Positions 41,761-50,844 of a stretch of 64,000 bases of DNA are shown one piece after another. Every line of letters starts with the position of its first letter. Position 1 is the stretch's first letter. The notes under the pieces were generated by a model. The model had not been told where the DNA came from and made no database searches. It saw only the letters and a list, made by a program, of their open reading frames with translations. The position numbers and the translations under genes were made by a program. The DNA is taken from NCBI RefSeq assembly GCF_025823185.1, contig NZ_JACKVK010000013.1, positions 181,678 to 245,677 on the forward strand, given 5' to 3'. The stretch is from Mycobacterium yunnanensis (lineage in GTDB: Bacteria > Actinomycetota > Actinomycetes > Mycobacteriales > Mycobacteriaceae).

Positions 41761-43269
41761 TCAGCAGGTCGAGCTGGGTGGCGGCACCGCGACGTCGACG
41801 AGGTACTTCGCGGCGATGTCGTCGACGCACCTGTTGCCCTGGAACACCACGGTGTGCTGGGTTCCGTTGAACGTCACCAGCGTGCCGCCCAGCTGCTTGG
41901 CCAGGTCGACGCCGGCCTGATAGGGCGTCGCCGGATCGTTGGTCGTCGAGACCACCAGCACCGGAGGCAGTCCCGCGACCGAGATCTGGTGCGGCTTGGA
42001 CGTCGCGGGCACCGGCCAGAAGGCGCACGTGCCCAGTGGGGCGTTCCCCGTGAACTGCCCGTAGCTCATGAACGGCGCGACCTCACGGACGCGGCGGTCC
42101 TCGTCGACCACGGTCTTGCGGTCGGTGATCGGCGGCTCGTCGACGCAGTTGACCGCGACCCGAACGTCGGTCGAGTTGTTGTAGTGACCGTTCTCGTCGC
42201 GGCCCATGTAGAGATCGGCCAACGCCAGCATGGTGTCGCCGTTGCCGTTCTTCAGCTCGGAGAGCGCCTGGGTGAGATGGCGCCACAGGTTCGGTGAATA
42301 CAGCGGCAGGATGGTGCCGACGATGGCGTCGCTGTAGCTCAGCCCCCGCGGGTCCCGGGTCTTGGCCGGATCGTCGACCAGTGGCTCGACCATGTCCTTG
42401 TAGACGTCGACGGCCTTGGCGGGGTCGGTGCCCAGCGGGCACCGCGGACTCTTCCCGCAGTCGGACGCGTAATCGTCGAACGCCTTCTGGAACGCCGCGG
42501 CCTGGCGGATGTCGGCCTCGACCGGATCCGCGTTGGGGTCTACCGCGCCGTCGAGGATCATCGCGCGGACGTTTTGCGGGTAGGCCTCGGCGTACGCCGC
42601 TCCGATGCGGGTGCCGTAGGAGTAACCGAGGTAGGTCAGCTTCTGGTCGCCGAGGGCGCTGCGGATGGCGTCGAGATCCTTGATGACGCTTGAGGTTCCG
42701 ACGTTGGCGAGGAACTCGTCACCCATCTTCTCCACACAGCGGGCGACGAAGTCCTTGGTCTCGGACTCGATGTGGGCGACACCCTCGGGGGTGTAGTCGA
42801 CCTGGTCGTCGGCACGCTGCCGGTCGTTGTCGGCATCGGAGTTGCACCACACCGCCGGCGTGGAGGCACCGACCCCGCGAGGGTCGAAGCCGACGAGGTC
42901 GAAGCGCTGCCGGACCGAATCGGGAATGGCGCCGACGAGGGAGGCGGCGGCGTTCACGCCGGACTCGCCGGGTCCGCCGGGGTTGACGACGAGCGACCCG
43001 ATCTTGTCCCCCGTCGCCTTGAACCGGATCATCGCCAGACGGGCCACGTCACCGTCGGGCTTGGCGTAATCGACCGGGACCGAGAGCTTTCCGCATTCGG
43101 CACCCGCCGGGATGCGGACGTCGGAGGACGCGGCGTCGCATTGCGACCATTCGATCGGCGTGCCTGGCCGCGGCGTGGCGATGACGCCGCGTCCGTCGAC
43201 CAGACGGCTGCACCCGGCCACCAGCAGCACGATGAGGGTGGCCGCGAGGACCCCGCGTCTGAGGTTCAT
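41761..43269 (-). CDS. caeA: Lipoprotein serine hydrolase (CaeA/Hip1-like)
   Basis: 502-residue cell-envelope hydrolase. A lipoprotein signal (LIVLLVAGC) anchors it outside the membrane. NPGGPGESG, GFDPRGVGAS, GYSYG (Ser nucleophile), the Asp in STTNDPATPY and the His in TQHTVVF form an S33-type active site. Rv2224c is an esterase/protease acting at the cell wall. Two in-frame ATGs nine bases apart (43278 and 43269) are possible; neither has a strong Shine-Dalgarno. Paralogue of the gene just downstream. Confidence 0.92.
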   Translation of the reverse strand: MNLRRGVLAATLIVLLVAGCSRLVDGRGVIATPRPGTPIEWSQCDAASSDVRIPAGAECGKLSVPVDYAKPDGDVARLAMIRFKATGDKIGSLVVNPGGPGESGVNAAASLVGAIPDSVRQRFDLVGFDPRGVGASTPAVWCNSDADNDRQRADDQVDYTPEGVAHIESETKDFVARCVEKMGDEFLANVGTSSVIKDLDAIRSALGDQKLTYLGYSYGTRIGAAYAEAYPQNVRAMILDGAVDPNADPVEADIRQAAAFQKAFDDYASDCGKSPRCPLGTDPAKAVDVYKDMVEPLVDDPAKTRDPRGLSYSDAIVGTILPLYSPNLWRHLTQALSELKNGNGDTMLALADLYMGRDENGHYNNSTDVRVAVNCVDEPPITDRKTVVDEDRRVREVAPFMSYGQFTGNAPLGTCAFWPVPATSKPHQISVAGLPPVLVVSTTNDPATPYQAGVDLAKQLGGTLVTFNGTQHTVVFQGNRCVDDIAAKYLVDVAVPPPSSTC

Positions 43270-43313
43270 GGCTGTCATGCTGCCATGAGGAACCGTCGGC
43301 GCAGTTGAGGGTG

Positions 43314-44705
43314 TCAACCCGCCGCGTTCGACAACTCCTTGAGTGCGACCTCGAAGTCGTCGGCCATGTCCCACAGGTCGGGCAGCAGGTCGGGGCAGGA
43401 GATGAGCCCCACGTCGAGCGTGCCGTCGAGCGACATCACGGTCACGTTCAGCCCGGATCCGTGGAAGATCGGCCCCAGCGGATACATCGCGTTCACCTGC
43501 GCGCCCAAGAAGTACAGCGGCACCTGCGGGCCCGGCACGTTGGACACCACCAGGTTGTACACGGGGACGGCGCTCGTCAGCCGGCTCGACGCGTAGACGC
43601 GCATCGCAGCGCCGAACACCGCGGGCGCGGCGAATTGCGACCAGTCCTGCAGCAGCGTCGCCCCGATGGCCGCACTGTGTTGCTTGGCAACCGAATTCGC
43701 GCCGGCGATCGCCCGCAGGCGCTCTGCCGGGTCCTCGATGTCGGTGTGCAGGCTGGCGAACATCGCCGACACCTGGTTGCGGCCGGGCCGGTCGGACTTC
43801 TCGTGCACCGACACCGGCACCATCGCCACCAACGTGCCGTCGGGAAGTTCCTCGCGGTCGAGCAGGAACCGGCGCAGGACGCCCGCCACCAAGGCCATCA
43901 CCACGTCGTTGACCTTCACGCCGTACTGATTCTTGACGGCCTTCACGTCCTCGAGGTCGAGTTGGGCGAAGGCGACGTTGCGGCGGCCGGTGACCGTCGC
44001 GTTGAACCGGGTCTTGGGCGCGGCGAAGGGCGCCGCCATGGTGAGCCCGTTGCGTGCTCGCCGCACGGTGTCCACCACCGTCGAGAGCGTCGACGGCACC
44101 ACGTTGACCAGCTTCAGGGGCCGGGTGGCGAACTTGAAGGCCCCGCTGACGGCGATCTCGAGATCCGACCCCCCGCCCACGCCGTCGACGGGATCGGGAG
44201 CCGGGGCGTCGGGCTCGGTACTGCACAGCTGCGACATGAGGTTGGCGCCGGTCACGCCGTCGACGCAGGCGTGGTGCACCTTGGTCAACACCGCTAGGCG
44301 GCCGCCGGAATCCGCGTCGGCGCCTCCCACGTTCTCGATGATCCACATCTCCCACAGCGGTCGGGTGCGGTCCAGAGTCAGCGAGGCGATGTGACCGCAG
44401 ATCTCACCGAGCTCGACGCGCCCCCCAGGCGACGGGAGGGCGATGCGGTGCAAATGCCGGTCGACGTCGAAGTCGTGGTCCTCCACCCACACCGGGTGGT
44501 CGAGGTTGAACCGGTTGTCGGCAACCTTCTCCCGAAATTCGGGCATGGCCTTGATGCGTTGGGTCAGCGCGTCGCGCATCTGGTCGAAGGTGTACCCGCC
44601 GGGGATGGTGGACGGGTCGATCTCGAGGACCGAACACACGTGTAGCGGCTGCGCGGACGTTTCGAGGTAGAGAAAGCTGGCGTCGAGTCCGCTGAGCCGT
44701 TGCAT
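43314..44705 (-). CDS. Wax ester synthase / diacylglycerol acyltransferase (WS/DGAT)
   Basis: 463-residue acyl-CoA-dependent O-acyltransferase. It has the N-terminal MQRLSGLDASFLYLET, the catalytic HHxxxDG motif HHACVDG (about 143-149), and the conserved NVPGP and PLYFLGA blocks near the C-terminus. Makes triacylglycerol or wax esters for storage. Start ATG as in family members. It sits between caeA and panB, where M. tuberculosis has no such gene as I recall, so an accessory copy. Confidence 0.93.
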   Translation of the reverse strand: MQRLSGLDASFLYLETSAQPLHVCSVLEIDPSTIPGGYTFDQMRDALTQRIKAMPEFREKVADNRFNLDHPVWVEDHDFDVDRHLHRIALPSPGGRVELGEICGHIASLTLDRTRPLWEMWIIENVGGADADSGGRLAVLTKVHHACVDGVTGANLMSQLCSTEPDAPAPDPVDGVGGGSDLEIAVSGAFKFATRPLKLVNVVPSTLSTVVDTVRRARNGLTMAAPFAAPKTRFNATVTGRRNVAFAQLDLEDVKAVKNQYGVKVNDVVMALVAGVLRRFLLDREELPDGTLVAMVPVSVHEKSDRPGRNQVSAMFASLHTDIEDPAERLRAIAGANSVAKQHSAAIGATLLQDWSQFAAPAVFGAAMRVYASSRLTSAVPVYNLVVSNVPGPQVPLYFLGAQVNAMYPLGPIFHGSGLNVTVMSLDGTLDVGLISCPDLLPDLWDMADDFEVALKELSNAAG

Positions 44706-44860
44706 GTCGCCGATGGTAGGCCCGCCGACGGTTCAGGTGTGAGGAACTGCACTCGACCGTCGGTTCACCTTCGCTCCGCGGGGTGACAGACTTGTGGCGT
44801 CAGATGACCCGGGGACCCGGATGGGCCTCGAGGAATGAGTCGACGAGATTGAGGACAACG

Positions 44861-45730
44861 ATGTCTGAGCAGACGGTTTACGGTGCCGCCACCGAAACGC
44901 CCGCCCCCCGCACTTCGGCCCCATCGGCCGCTCCGCGGACCAAGACCCGCACCCATCACCTTCTGAAGTGGAAGGCCGAGGGTCACAAGTGGTCGATGCT
45001 CACCGCATACGACTTCTCCACCGCCCGCATCTTCGACGAGGCCGGCATTCCCGTCCTCCTCGTCGGCGACTCCGCGGCGAACGTGGTCTACGGCTACGAC
45101 ACCACCGTCCCGGTCACCGCCGACGAGCTGATCCCCCTCGCGCGCGGGGTCGTGCGCGGCGCCCCGCACGCCCTCGTGGTGGCCGACCTGCCCTTCGGGA
45201 GCTATGAGGCGAGCCCGCAGCAGGCCTTGGCCACCGCGACGCGGTTCATGAAGGAAGCCGGCGCGGCCGCGGTCAAGCTGGAGGGCGGTGAACGGGTCGC
45301 CGAGCAGATCGCGACCCTGACCCAGGCCGGCATCCCCGTGGTGGCCCACATCGGCTTCACCCCGCAGAGCGTCAACGGCCTCGGCGGTTTCCGCGTCCAG
45401 GGCCGGGGTGACGCCGCCGACCAGACCATCCACGACGCCATCGCCGTCGCCGAAGCCGGCGCGATCGCCGTCGTGCTGGAGATGGTGCCCGCGGAGCTGG
45501 CCACCCAGATCACCGGCAAGCTGACCATTCCGACGGTCGGCATCGGCGCGGGACCCAACTGCGACGCCCAGGTGCTGGTGTGGCAGGACATGGCCGGGAT
45601 GACGGCGGGCCGGACCGCCAAGTTCGTCAAGCGGTTCGGCGACGTGGGCGGCGAACTGCGGCGCGCCGCAACGCAGTACGCCGCCGACGTGGCCACGGGC
45701 GCGTTCCCCGCCGAGGAGCACTCCTTCTAG
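44861..45730 (+). CDS. panB: 3-methyl-2-oxobutanoate hydroxymethyltransferase
   Basis: 289-residue first committed enzyme of pantothenate synthesis, adding a hydroxymethyl group from methylene-THF to ketoisovalerate. Motifs KWSMLTAYDFSTARIFDEAG, LLVGDSAANVVYG (Mg site), VKLEGGERVAEQI and HIGFTPQSVNGLGGF are present. The N-terminal 30 residues are a variable Thr/Pro-rich extension. The ATG follows TTGAGGACAACG. It overlaps the convergent crotonase gene by four bases. Equivalent to Rv2225. Confidence 0.96.
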   Translation: MSEQTVYGAATETPAPRTSAPSAAPRTKTRTHHLLKWKAEGHKWSMLTAYDFSTARIFDEAGIPVLLVGDSAANVVYGYDTTVPVTADELIPLARGVVRGAPHALVVADLPFGSYEASPQQALATATRFMKEAGAAAVKLEGGERVAEQIATLTQAGIPVVAHIGFTPQSVNGLGGFRVQGRGDAADQTIHDAIAVAEAGAIAVVLEMVPAELATQITGKLTIPTVGIGAGPNCDAQVLVWQDMAGMTAGRTAKFVKRFGDVGGELRRAATQYAADVATGAFPAEEHSF

Positions 45731-46506
45731 GCGAATTCCGGGCGTCGCTTGCCGAGGAATGCCGCGACGCCTTCCTTGCCGTCGTCGGAGTCGGCGCACG
45801 CCGAGATCAGCTGGGCCTCGCGGGCGACCTGATCTTCGAACGTCGACGAATAGGACGTCAGCAGCAGCTGTTTGACCGCGGCGTTGGACTTGCGCGCCCC
45901 CGACGCGGTCCGGGTCGCCAGCTCGCGAAGGGCGGTGGGCAGCTCGGCGTCGGGCACCACGGTGGTCACCAGTCCCCAGTCCGCGGCCTCGGCGGCACGC
46001 AGCACTCGGTTGGTGATCATGAGTTCCTGGGTTCGGCGCAGACCGATCAGCCGGGGCAACAGGTAGGACGAGCCGCCGTCCGGGCTCAGTCCCGCCTTGG
46101 TGTAGGCCATCGTGAAGGACGCCGATTCCGCGGCGATGACCAGATCGCCGGACACCGCGAGCGGGAACCCGGCCCCGGCGGCGACGCCGTTGACCGCCGT
46201 GATCACCACGGCGTCCATCCTGGCGAAGGTCGACATCGCCCGGTGCAGGTCTTGGGCCATGCCGTCGACGTACGCGCCGGGGCTGGAGGCCGACGAGACC
46301 GCCTTGAGATCGCCTCCGGCACAAAAGAATCTGCCTTCACCGGTGATGGTGACGACCTTGACGGCCGCGTCGTCGCAGAGGGCCGCGGCTTCGGCGAGCT
46401 CCCGGGTCAACGTGTCGTTCATCCCGTTGGCGGCCTCCGGCCGGTCCAGGACGACGTCGACGATGGGGCCGGATCGGGTGAACTTCAACGTGTCGAATTC
46501 GGGCAT
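45727..46506 (-). CDS. Enoyl-CoA hydratase/isomerase family protein (PaaG-like)
   Basis: 259-residue crotonase-fold protein. The oxyanion-hole segments CAGGDLKAV and GAGFPLAVSGD are present. At the usual catalytic Glu it has LSPDGGSSYLLPRLIG, the Asp-containing signature common in PaaG-type isomerases, so isomerase rather than hydratase activity is plausible. Divergent from the CYTH-CHAD gene, convergent with panB. Substrate unknown. Confidence 0.9.
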   Translation of the reverse strand: MPEFDTLKFTRSGPIVDVVLDRPEAANGMNDTLTRELAEAAALCDDAAVKVVTITGEGRFFCAGGDLKAVSSASSPGAYVDGMAQDLHRAMSTFARMDAVVITAVNGVAAGAGFPLAVSGDLVIAAESASFTMAYTKAGLSPDGGSSYLLPRLIGLRRTQELMITNRVLRAAEAADWGLVTTVVPDAELPTALRELATRTASGARKSNAAVKQLLLTSYSSTFEDQVAREAQLISACADSDDGKEGVAAFLGKRRPEFA

Positions 46507-46613
46507 CGTCCGACGTTATCCCACCGGTCGGCGAGGCCACGTGGTCGAGCCGACGTTCGTTCACCTTGATGTGGCAACCTGTTCACCACTACGACGACCA
46601 ACCAAAGGTGGAG

Positions 46614-48125
46614 ATGTCAGCCCAGAAGCGCAAGCCGTCGCGCCACACGGAGGTCGAGCGCAAGTTCGCGGTCACCGGTGACACCGTGTCACCGTCCTTC
46701 GGCGGGTTGTCCGCGGTGGCCCGGGTGGACCGGTCCCCCGTCCAGCAGCTCGACGCCGTCTACTTCGACACGCCGGAACAGGATCTCGCTCGGCACCGGA
46801 TCACGTTGCGGCGCCGTACGGGCGGACCCGATGCGGGGTGGCATCTGAAGCTTCCCGCCGGCGCTGACTCCAGGACCGAGGTCCGCACCCCGCTCGGCGA
46901 GTCGGGCGTGCCGGACGACACGGTTCCCGACGACCTGCGCGACGTCGTGCTCGCAATCGTGCGGGACCGTCCGCTGCGGCCGGTGGCGCACATCTCCACC
47001 ACCCGCACGGTCGACCTGCTGTTCGGTTCCGACGGCACGGCGATCGCCGAGTTCTGCGACGACGTCGTCCGCGCGTCGGCCGAGGGCGACGACGGGCCCC
47101 AGGAATGGCGGGAGTGGGAACTCGAGCTCGTGGAGGGCGGCGGGGGTGACGCGGCGCTGCTGGACCGTTTGGCCAACCGGCTCTTCGACGCGGGCGCCGA
47201 GCCGGCAGGGCACGGCTCCAAGCTGGCGAAGGTGCTCAAGTCGTCTGCCGCTCCACTGACTGCGCGCGCGGACGACCCGGTGCACCGCGCCGTCGCCGAG
47301 CAGGTCGAGCAACTCCTGGTGTGGGACAGGGCCGTTCGGGCCGACGCCTGGGACTCCGTGCATCAGATGCGGGTGATCACCCGCAAGGTGCGCAGCCTGC
47401 TGCGTGGTTCCGAGGAGTCCTTCGGCATCGACGACGATTCGTGGCTGCTCGAAGAACTGAAGGAGTTGGCGGGCATCCTGGGTGTCGCGCGCGACGCGGA
47501 GGTGCTGGCCGAGAAGTACGAGACGGTGCTCGGCGAGCTGCCCGCCGAGCTGATCCGCGGGCCGGTTCGTGAACGGCTCGTCGACGGCGCCAAACGCCGG
47601 TACCGCGCCGGCTGGAAGCGGTCGCTGGTGGCGATGCGGTCCGAGCGATACTTCCGCCTGCTCGACGGGCTGGAGGCACTGCTCACCGCCGAGCCCGCGC
47701 CGACGGAGGCCGGTTCGCAGCCCGAGCAGGTGACCGTGGGGACGGCGTACAAGAAGCTGCGCAAGTCGGCGAAGAAGGCCGAGGCCGCCGCCGCTGACGA
47801 GACGGTCTCCCCCGAGGACGCCGACGAGGCACTGCACGCGATCCGCAAACGAGCCAAGCAGCTTCGCTACACGGCATCCGCGCTCGGCAAGGACGGGGTG
47901 GCCGACGGGGCCAAGTCGATCCAGTCGCTGCTCGGCGACCATCAGGACAGTGTGGTCAGCCGGGCACACCTGTCCGAGGAGGCCCTGGCGGCGCATGCCG
48001 CGGGCGAGGACACCTTCACCTACGGGGTGCTGTTCCAGCTCGAGGCCGAGATCGCGCGCAGCGCGGAGGAGAAGCTCGACGCCGCACTCGAGGGCTTGAA
48101 GAAGGCGGTGCGCTCCGCGCGCTGA
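46614..48125 (+). CDS. CYTH-CHAD domain protein (Rv2226-like)
   Basis: 503-residue cytosolic protein. The N-terminal CYTH domain (about 8-205) starts with the metal-binding EVERKF motif; this fold is that of triphosphate tunnel enzymes. The C-terminal CHAD domain (about 225-500) is helical with conserved histidines in VHQMRVITRKVRSLLR and HAIRKRAKQLRY, a fold known to bind inorganic polyphosphate. Likely a triphosphatase associated with polyphosphate (family knowledge, untested here). AAAGGTGGAG precedes the ATG. The RNase P RNA gene follows, convergent. Confidence 0.93.
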   Translation: MSAQKRKPSRHTEVERKFAVTGDTVSPSFGGLSAVARVDRSPVQQLDAVYFDTPEQDLARHRITLRRRTGGPDAGWHLKLPAGADSRTEVRTPLGESGVPDDTVPDDLRDVVLAIVRDRPLRPVAHISTTRTVDLLFGSDGTAIAEFCDDVVRASAEGDDGPQEWREWELELVEGGGGDAALLDRLANRLFDAGAEPAGHGSKLAKVLKSSAAPLTARADDPVHRAVAEQVEQLLVWDRAVRADAWDSVHQMRVITRKVRSLLRGSEESFGIDDDSWLLEELKELAGILGVARDAEVLAEKYETVLGELPAELIRGPVRERLVDGAKRRYRAGWKRSLVAMRSERYFRLLDGLEALLTAEPAPTEAGSQPEQVTVGTAYKKLRKSAKKAEAAAADETVSPEDADEALHAIRKRAKQLRYTASALGKDGVADGAKSIQSLLGDHQDSVVSRAHLSEEALAAHAAGEDTFTYGVLFQLEAEIARSAEEKLDAALEGLKKAVRSAR

Positions 48126-48134
48126 CGCGGTGGG

Positions 48135-48547
<413 letters not shown>

Positions 48548-48654
48548 CGGGAATCACGGTACCCCGGGACTCGGCCCTCGGCGGCCACCGGCCCGACTCT
48601 GCGGTCACGGTGATGGCCTCTCGCACATCTGCACAGTGGCCGCATAGTCGGCGA

Positions 48655-49290
48655 TCACGCGCGGCGGCGCAGCACCATCACGTTGTCGCGCCAGGTGAAC
48701 GGCTCACCGTCCGGGCCGGTGCCGTCGCGGTCGACGACCTCCACGCGCACCCGCTCCCATTCTTCGGTGGCCAGGTCCAGATCGGCCAGCACTTCCTCTG
48801 GCGAGGGGAACGGGTGATCGTGGGGCACCTTCTTGGAGAACGGCGGCGGCGCGGCATGGTCGACGACGACCAGCAGGCCCCCGGGGACGACGGCGCTCGC
48901 GGCGGTGCGCAGGATCTGCGGGCGCTCAAGCCGCACGGTCGAGTGCAGGAATTGCGCGGAGATCAGATCGAAGGTGCCCTGGGGGAAGGTGTCCGACAGG
49001 TCGTGGCGCTCGAAGGTGATCCGGTCGCGGACGCCGCGGGCCTCGGCGGCGAACTCGGCGCGTCCGATGGCCGTCTCGGCGATGTCGACCGCCGTCACCT
49101 GCCACCCGTTCTCGGCCAGCCACACGGCGTCGCCGCCCTCACCGCACCCGAGGTCCAGCGCCCGGCCGGGGGTGACGCCGGCGAGGATGCCGGGCAGTTG
49201 GGCGTTGACCCGGCCACTCCAAATGTGTTCGCGCTCTTCGTAATGCGCCTCCCAGAACTCCTGGGCGGTGCGGTCGTCATGCGTGGACAT
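48655..49290 (-). CDS. Class I SAM-dependent methyltransferase
   Basis: 211-residue methyltransferase. Motif I is LDLGCGEGGDAVWLAENGW (about 43-61), followed by VTAVDIAETA and FDLISAQFLHS. The start ATG 49290 is supported by AAGGAG seven bases upstream; an ATG six bases earlier is too close to it. It overlaps the stop of the upstream FAD oxidoreductase by 14 bases, so the two form an operon. TehB/thiopurine-like methyltransferases look similar; substrate unknown. Confidence 0.9.
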   Translation of the reverse strand: MSTHDDRTAQEFWEAHYEEREHIWSGRVNAQLPGILAGVTPGRALDLGCGEGGDAVWLAENGWQVTAVDIAETAIGRAEFAAEARGVRDRITFERHDLSDTFPQGTFDLISAQFLHSTVRLERPQILRTAASAVVPGGLLVVVDHAAPPPFSKKVPHDHPFPSPEEVLADLDLATEEWERVRVEVVDRDGTGPDGEPFTWRDNVMVLRRRA

Positions 49291-50221
49291 CGGCATTCTC
49301 CTTCTGGTTGGGCCAGGGTGGGGTGGGTAGGCCGACGTCGTCGGCCAGAAGACTTTGAACGACGGCGGCACCGCTCAGCGATCCCGCCGCGATCGCCGCG
49401 GCGACTTGCGGCATCGACGCGCTGACGTCACCGGCGGCGAACACTCCGGGCACCGACGTCCGGTGGAACGGGTCGACGACGATGGCGTCTTCGACGACGG
49501 GCCCCGGCGGAGCCGTCTCGACACCGAGTTGGGCCGCGAGCTCGGAGCGCTGCCGCAGGGACGTCGCCACGAGCACGGCACGACGCGCCAGTCGGTCGCC
49601 GTCGGCGAATTCGACGGCCACCAATTCCCCTGCCTCGGTGACCAATCGGGCGATGGCACGCTCGTCGACGGGTAGGTCGACGGTCACACCCGCAGGCCCG
49701 TTGGTGAGCACCACGACGTCGTCGGTCCACCCGCGCAGCATCAGAGCCATGTGCTCGGCGCGGTCGCCGTCGGCCAGCACGGCGATCGGTTGGTCGCGGG
49801 CCTCCCAGCCGTGGCAGAACGGGCAGTGAAAGGCCGAGCGCCCCCACAGTTCGGCCAGCCCGGGAATGGGCGGTGTCACGTAGTCCATGCCCGTGGCCAG
49901 CAGCACCCGGCGTGCGCCGACCTCGCCGCCGTCGGCCAGGCCCAGGACGAATCCGCCACCCTCGGCCCTCCCCACGACGATCTCACCGGAACGCACCTCG
50001 ACGGTCGGGTACTTCTCGAGTTCCGCCCGACCGGTGGCGTACAACTCCGCCGGCGGCCGACCGTCGTGGCCGAGGAGTCCGCCGATGCCATGGGCGGGCA
50101 GGTTGCTCTGACGTCCGGCGTCGACGACCAGCGTGCGACGCCTGGCCCGGCCCAGCACCAGCGCCGCACTGAGGCCCGCGGCGCCTCCGCCCACGACGAT
50201 GCAATCCCATTCGGTGTCCAT
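49277..50221 (-). CDS. NAD(P)/FAD-dependent thioredoxin-reductase-like oxidoreductase
   Basis: 314-residue two-Rossmann flavoprotein. The N-terminal FAD motif is VVGGGAAGLSAALVLGRAR, the redox-active disulfide CPFC (CPFCHGWE, about 133-136) and the C-terminal FAD motif GVFAAGDVSASMPQ. The NADP loop is weakly conserved. It resembles TrxR homologues found with XRE regulators rather than the housekeeping TrxB (no trxA nearby). The ATG is preceded by AAGGTGG. Divergent from the XRE-cupin regulator by only 47 bases. Confidence 0.9.
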   Translation of the reverse strand: MDTEWDCIVVGGGAAGLSAALVLGRARRRTLVVDAGRQSNLPAHGIGGLLGHDGRPPAELYATGRAELEKYPTVEVRSGEIVVGRAEGGGFVLGLADGGEVGARRVLLATGMDYVTPPIPGLAELWGRSAFHCPFCHGWEARDQPIAVLADGDRAEHMALMLRGWTDDVVVLTNGPAGVTVDLPVDERAIARLVTEAGELVAVEFADGDRLARRAVLVATSLRQRSELAAQLGVETAPPGPVVEDAIVVDPFHRTSVPGVFAAGDVSASMPQVAAAIAAGSLSGAAVVQSLLADDVGLPTPPWPNQKENADVHA

Positions 50222-50251
50222 GACCACCACCTTGCCCACCCGCGTCGATTC

Positions 50252-50269
50252 TGCCAACATCGTTTGCCA
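50252..50269. promoter_or_regulatory. Inverted repeat overlapping the XRE regulator start
   Basis: TGCCAA-N6-TTGCCA, an inverted repeat of form TGNCAA/TTGNCA, whose last base is the first base of the regulator ATG. In a 47-base divergent gap this could be an operator controlling both genes, including autorepression. Confidence 0.4.
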
Positions 50270-50844
50270 TGCGGGCAAAGGACGATGACGACGTGGACCT
50301 TCGGGTCCGGCGGCGACTGCGTGAGCTGCGCACGCAGCGCGGCCTCACCCTCGAGGAGGTCGCGACGAGAGCCGACGTCGACGTCTCCACACTGAGCCGA
50401 CTGGAGTCGGGCAAGCGCAGGCTGGCCCTCGACCACCTCCCCCGCCTGGCGGCCGCGCTGTCGGTCAGCACCGACGATCTGCTGCGGGCCCCTGCCGCCG
50501 AGGATCCGCGCGTGAAGGGCGCCTCCCACACCCATCACGGCGTGACCTACTGGCCGCTGACCCACAGCGGGCCCGCCGCGGGCCTGCACGCCTTCAAGAT
50601 TCGCGTCAGCGCCCGGCGCCGTACGCCGCCGGATGAACTACCGGTGCACGACGGCCAGGACTGGATGTACGTGCTGTCCGGCCGCCTGCGGCTGGTGCTT
50701 GGCGAGCGCGACTTCGTCATCAAGCCCGGTGAGGCCGTGGAGTTCTCCACGTGGACGCCGCACTGGTTCGGCACCGTGGACGGCCCCGTCGAGGCGGTGG
50801 CCATCTTCGGGCCGCACGGTGAGCGGCTGCACCTACGCGCCTGA
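50269..50844 (+). CDS. XRE-family regulator with cupin sensor domain
   Basis: 191-residue regulator: N-terminal HTH_3 domain (about 9-66, LRVRRRLRELRTQRGLTLEEVATRAD without its end) and a C-terminal cupin (about 105-185, HDGQDWMYVLSGRLRLVLG and GEAVEFSTWTPHWF). Such proteins repress an adjacent operon and respond to a small ligand or metal bound by the cupin. The target is probably the divergent oxidoreductase-methyltransferase pair. The short upstream gap means little or no leader. Overlaps the convergent MmpL gene by 12 bases. Confidence 0.9.
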   Translation: MRAKDDDDVDLRVRRRLRELRTQRGLTLEEVATRADVDVSTLSRLESGKRRLALDHLPRLAAALSVSTDDLLRAPAAEDPRVKGASHTHHGVTYWPLTHSGPAAGLHAFKIRVSARRRTPPDELPVHDGQDWMYVLSGRLRLVLGERDFVIKPGEAVEFSTWTPHWFGTVDGPVEAVAIFGPHGERLHLRA

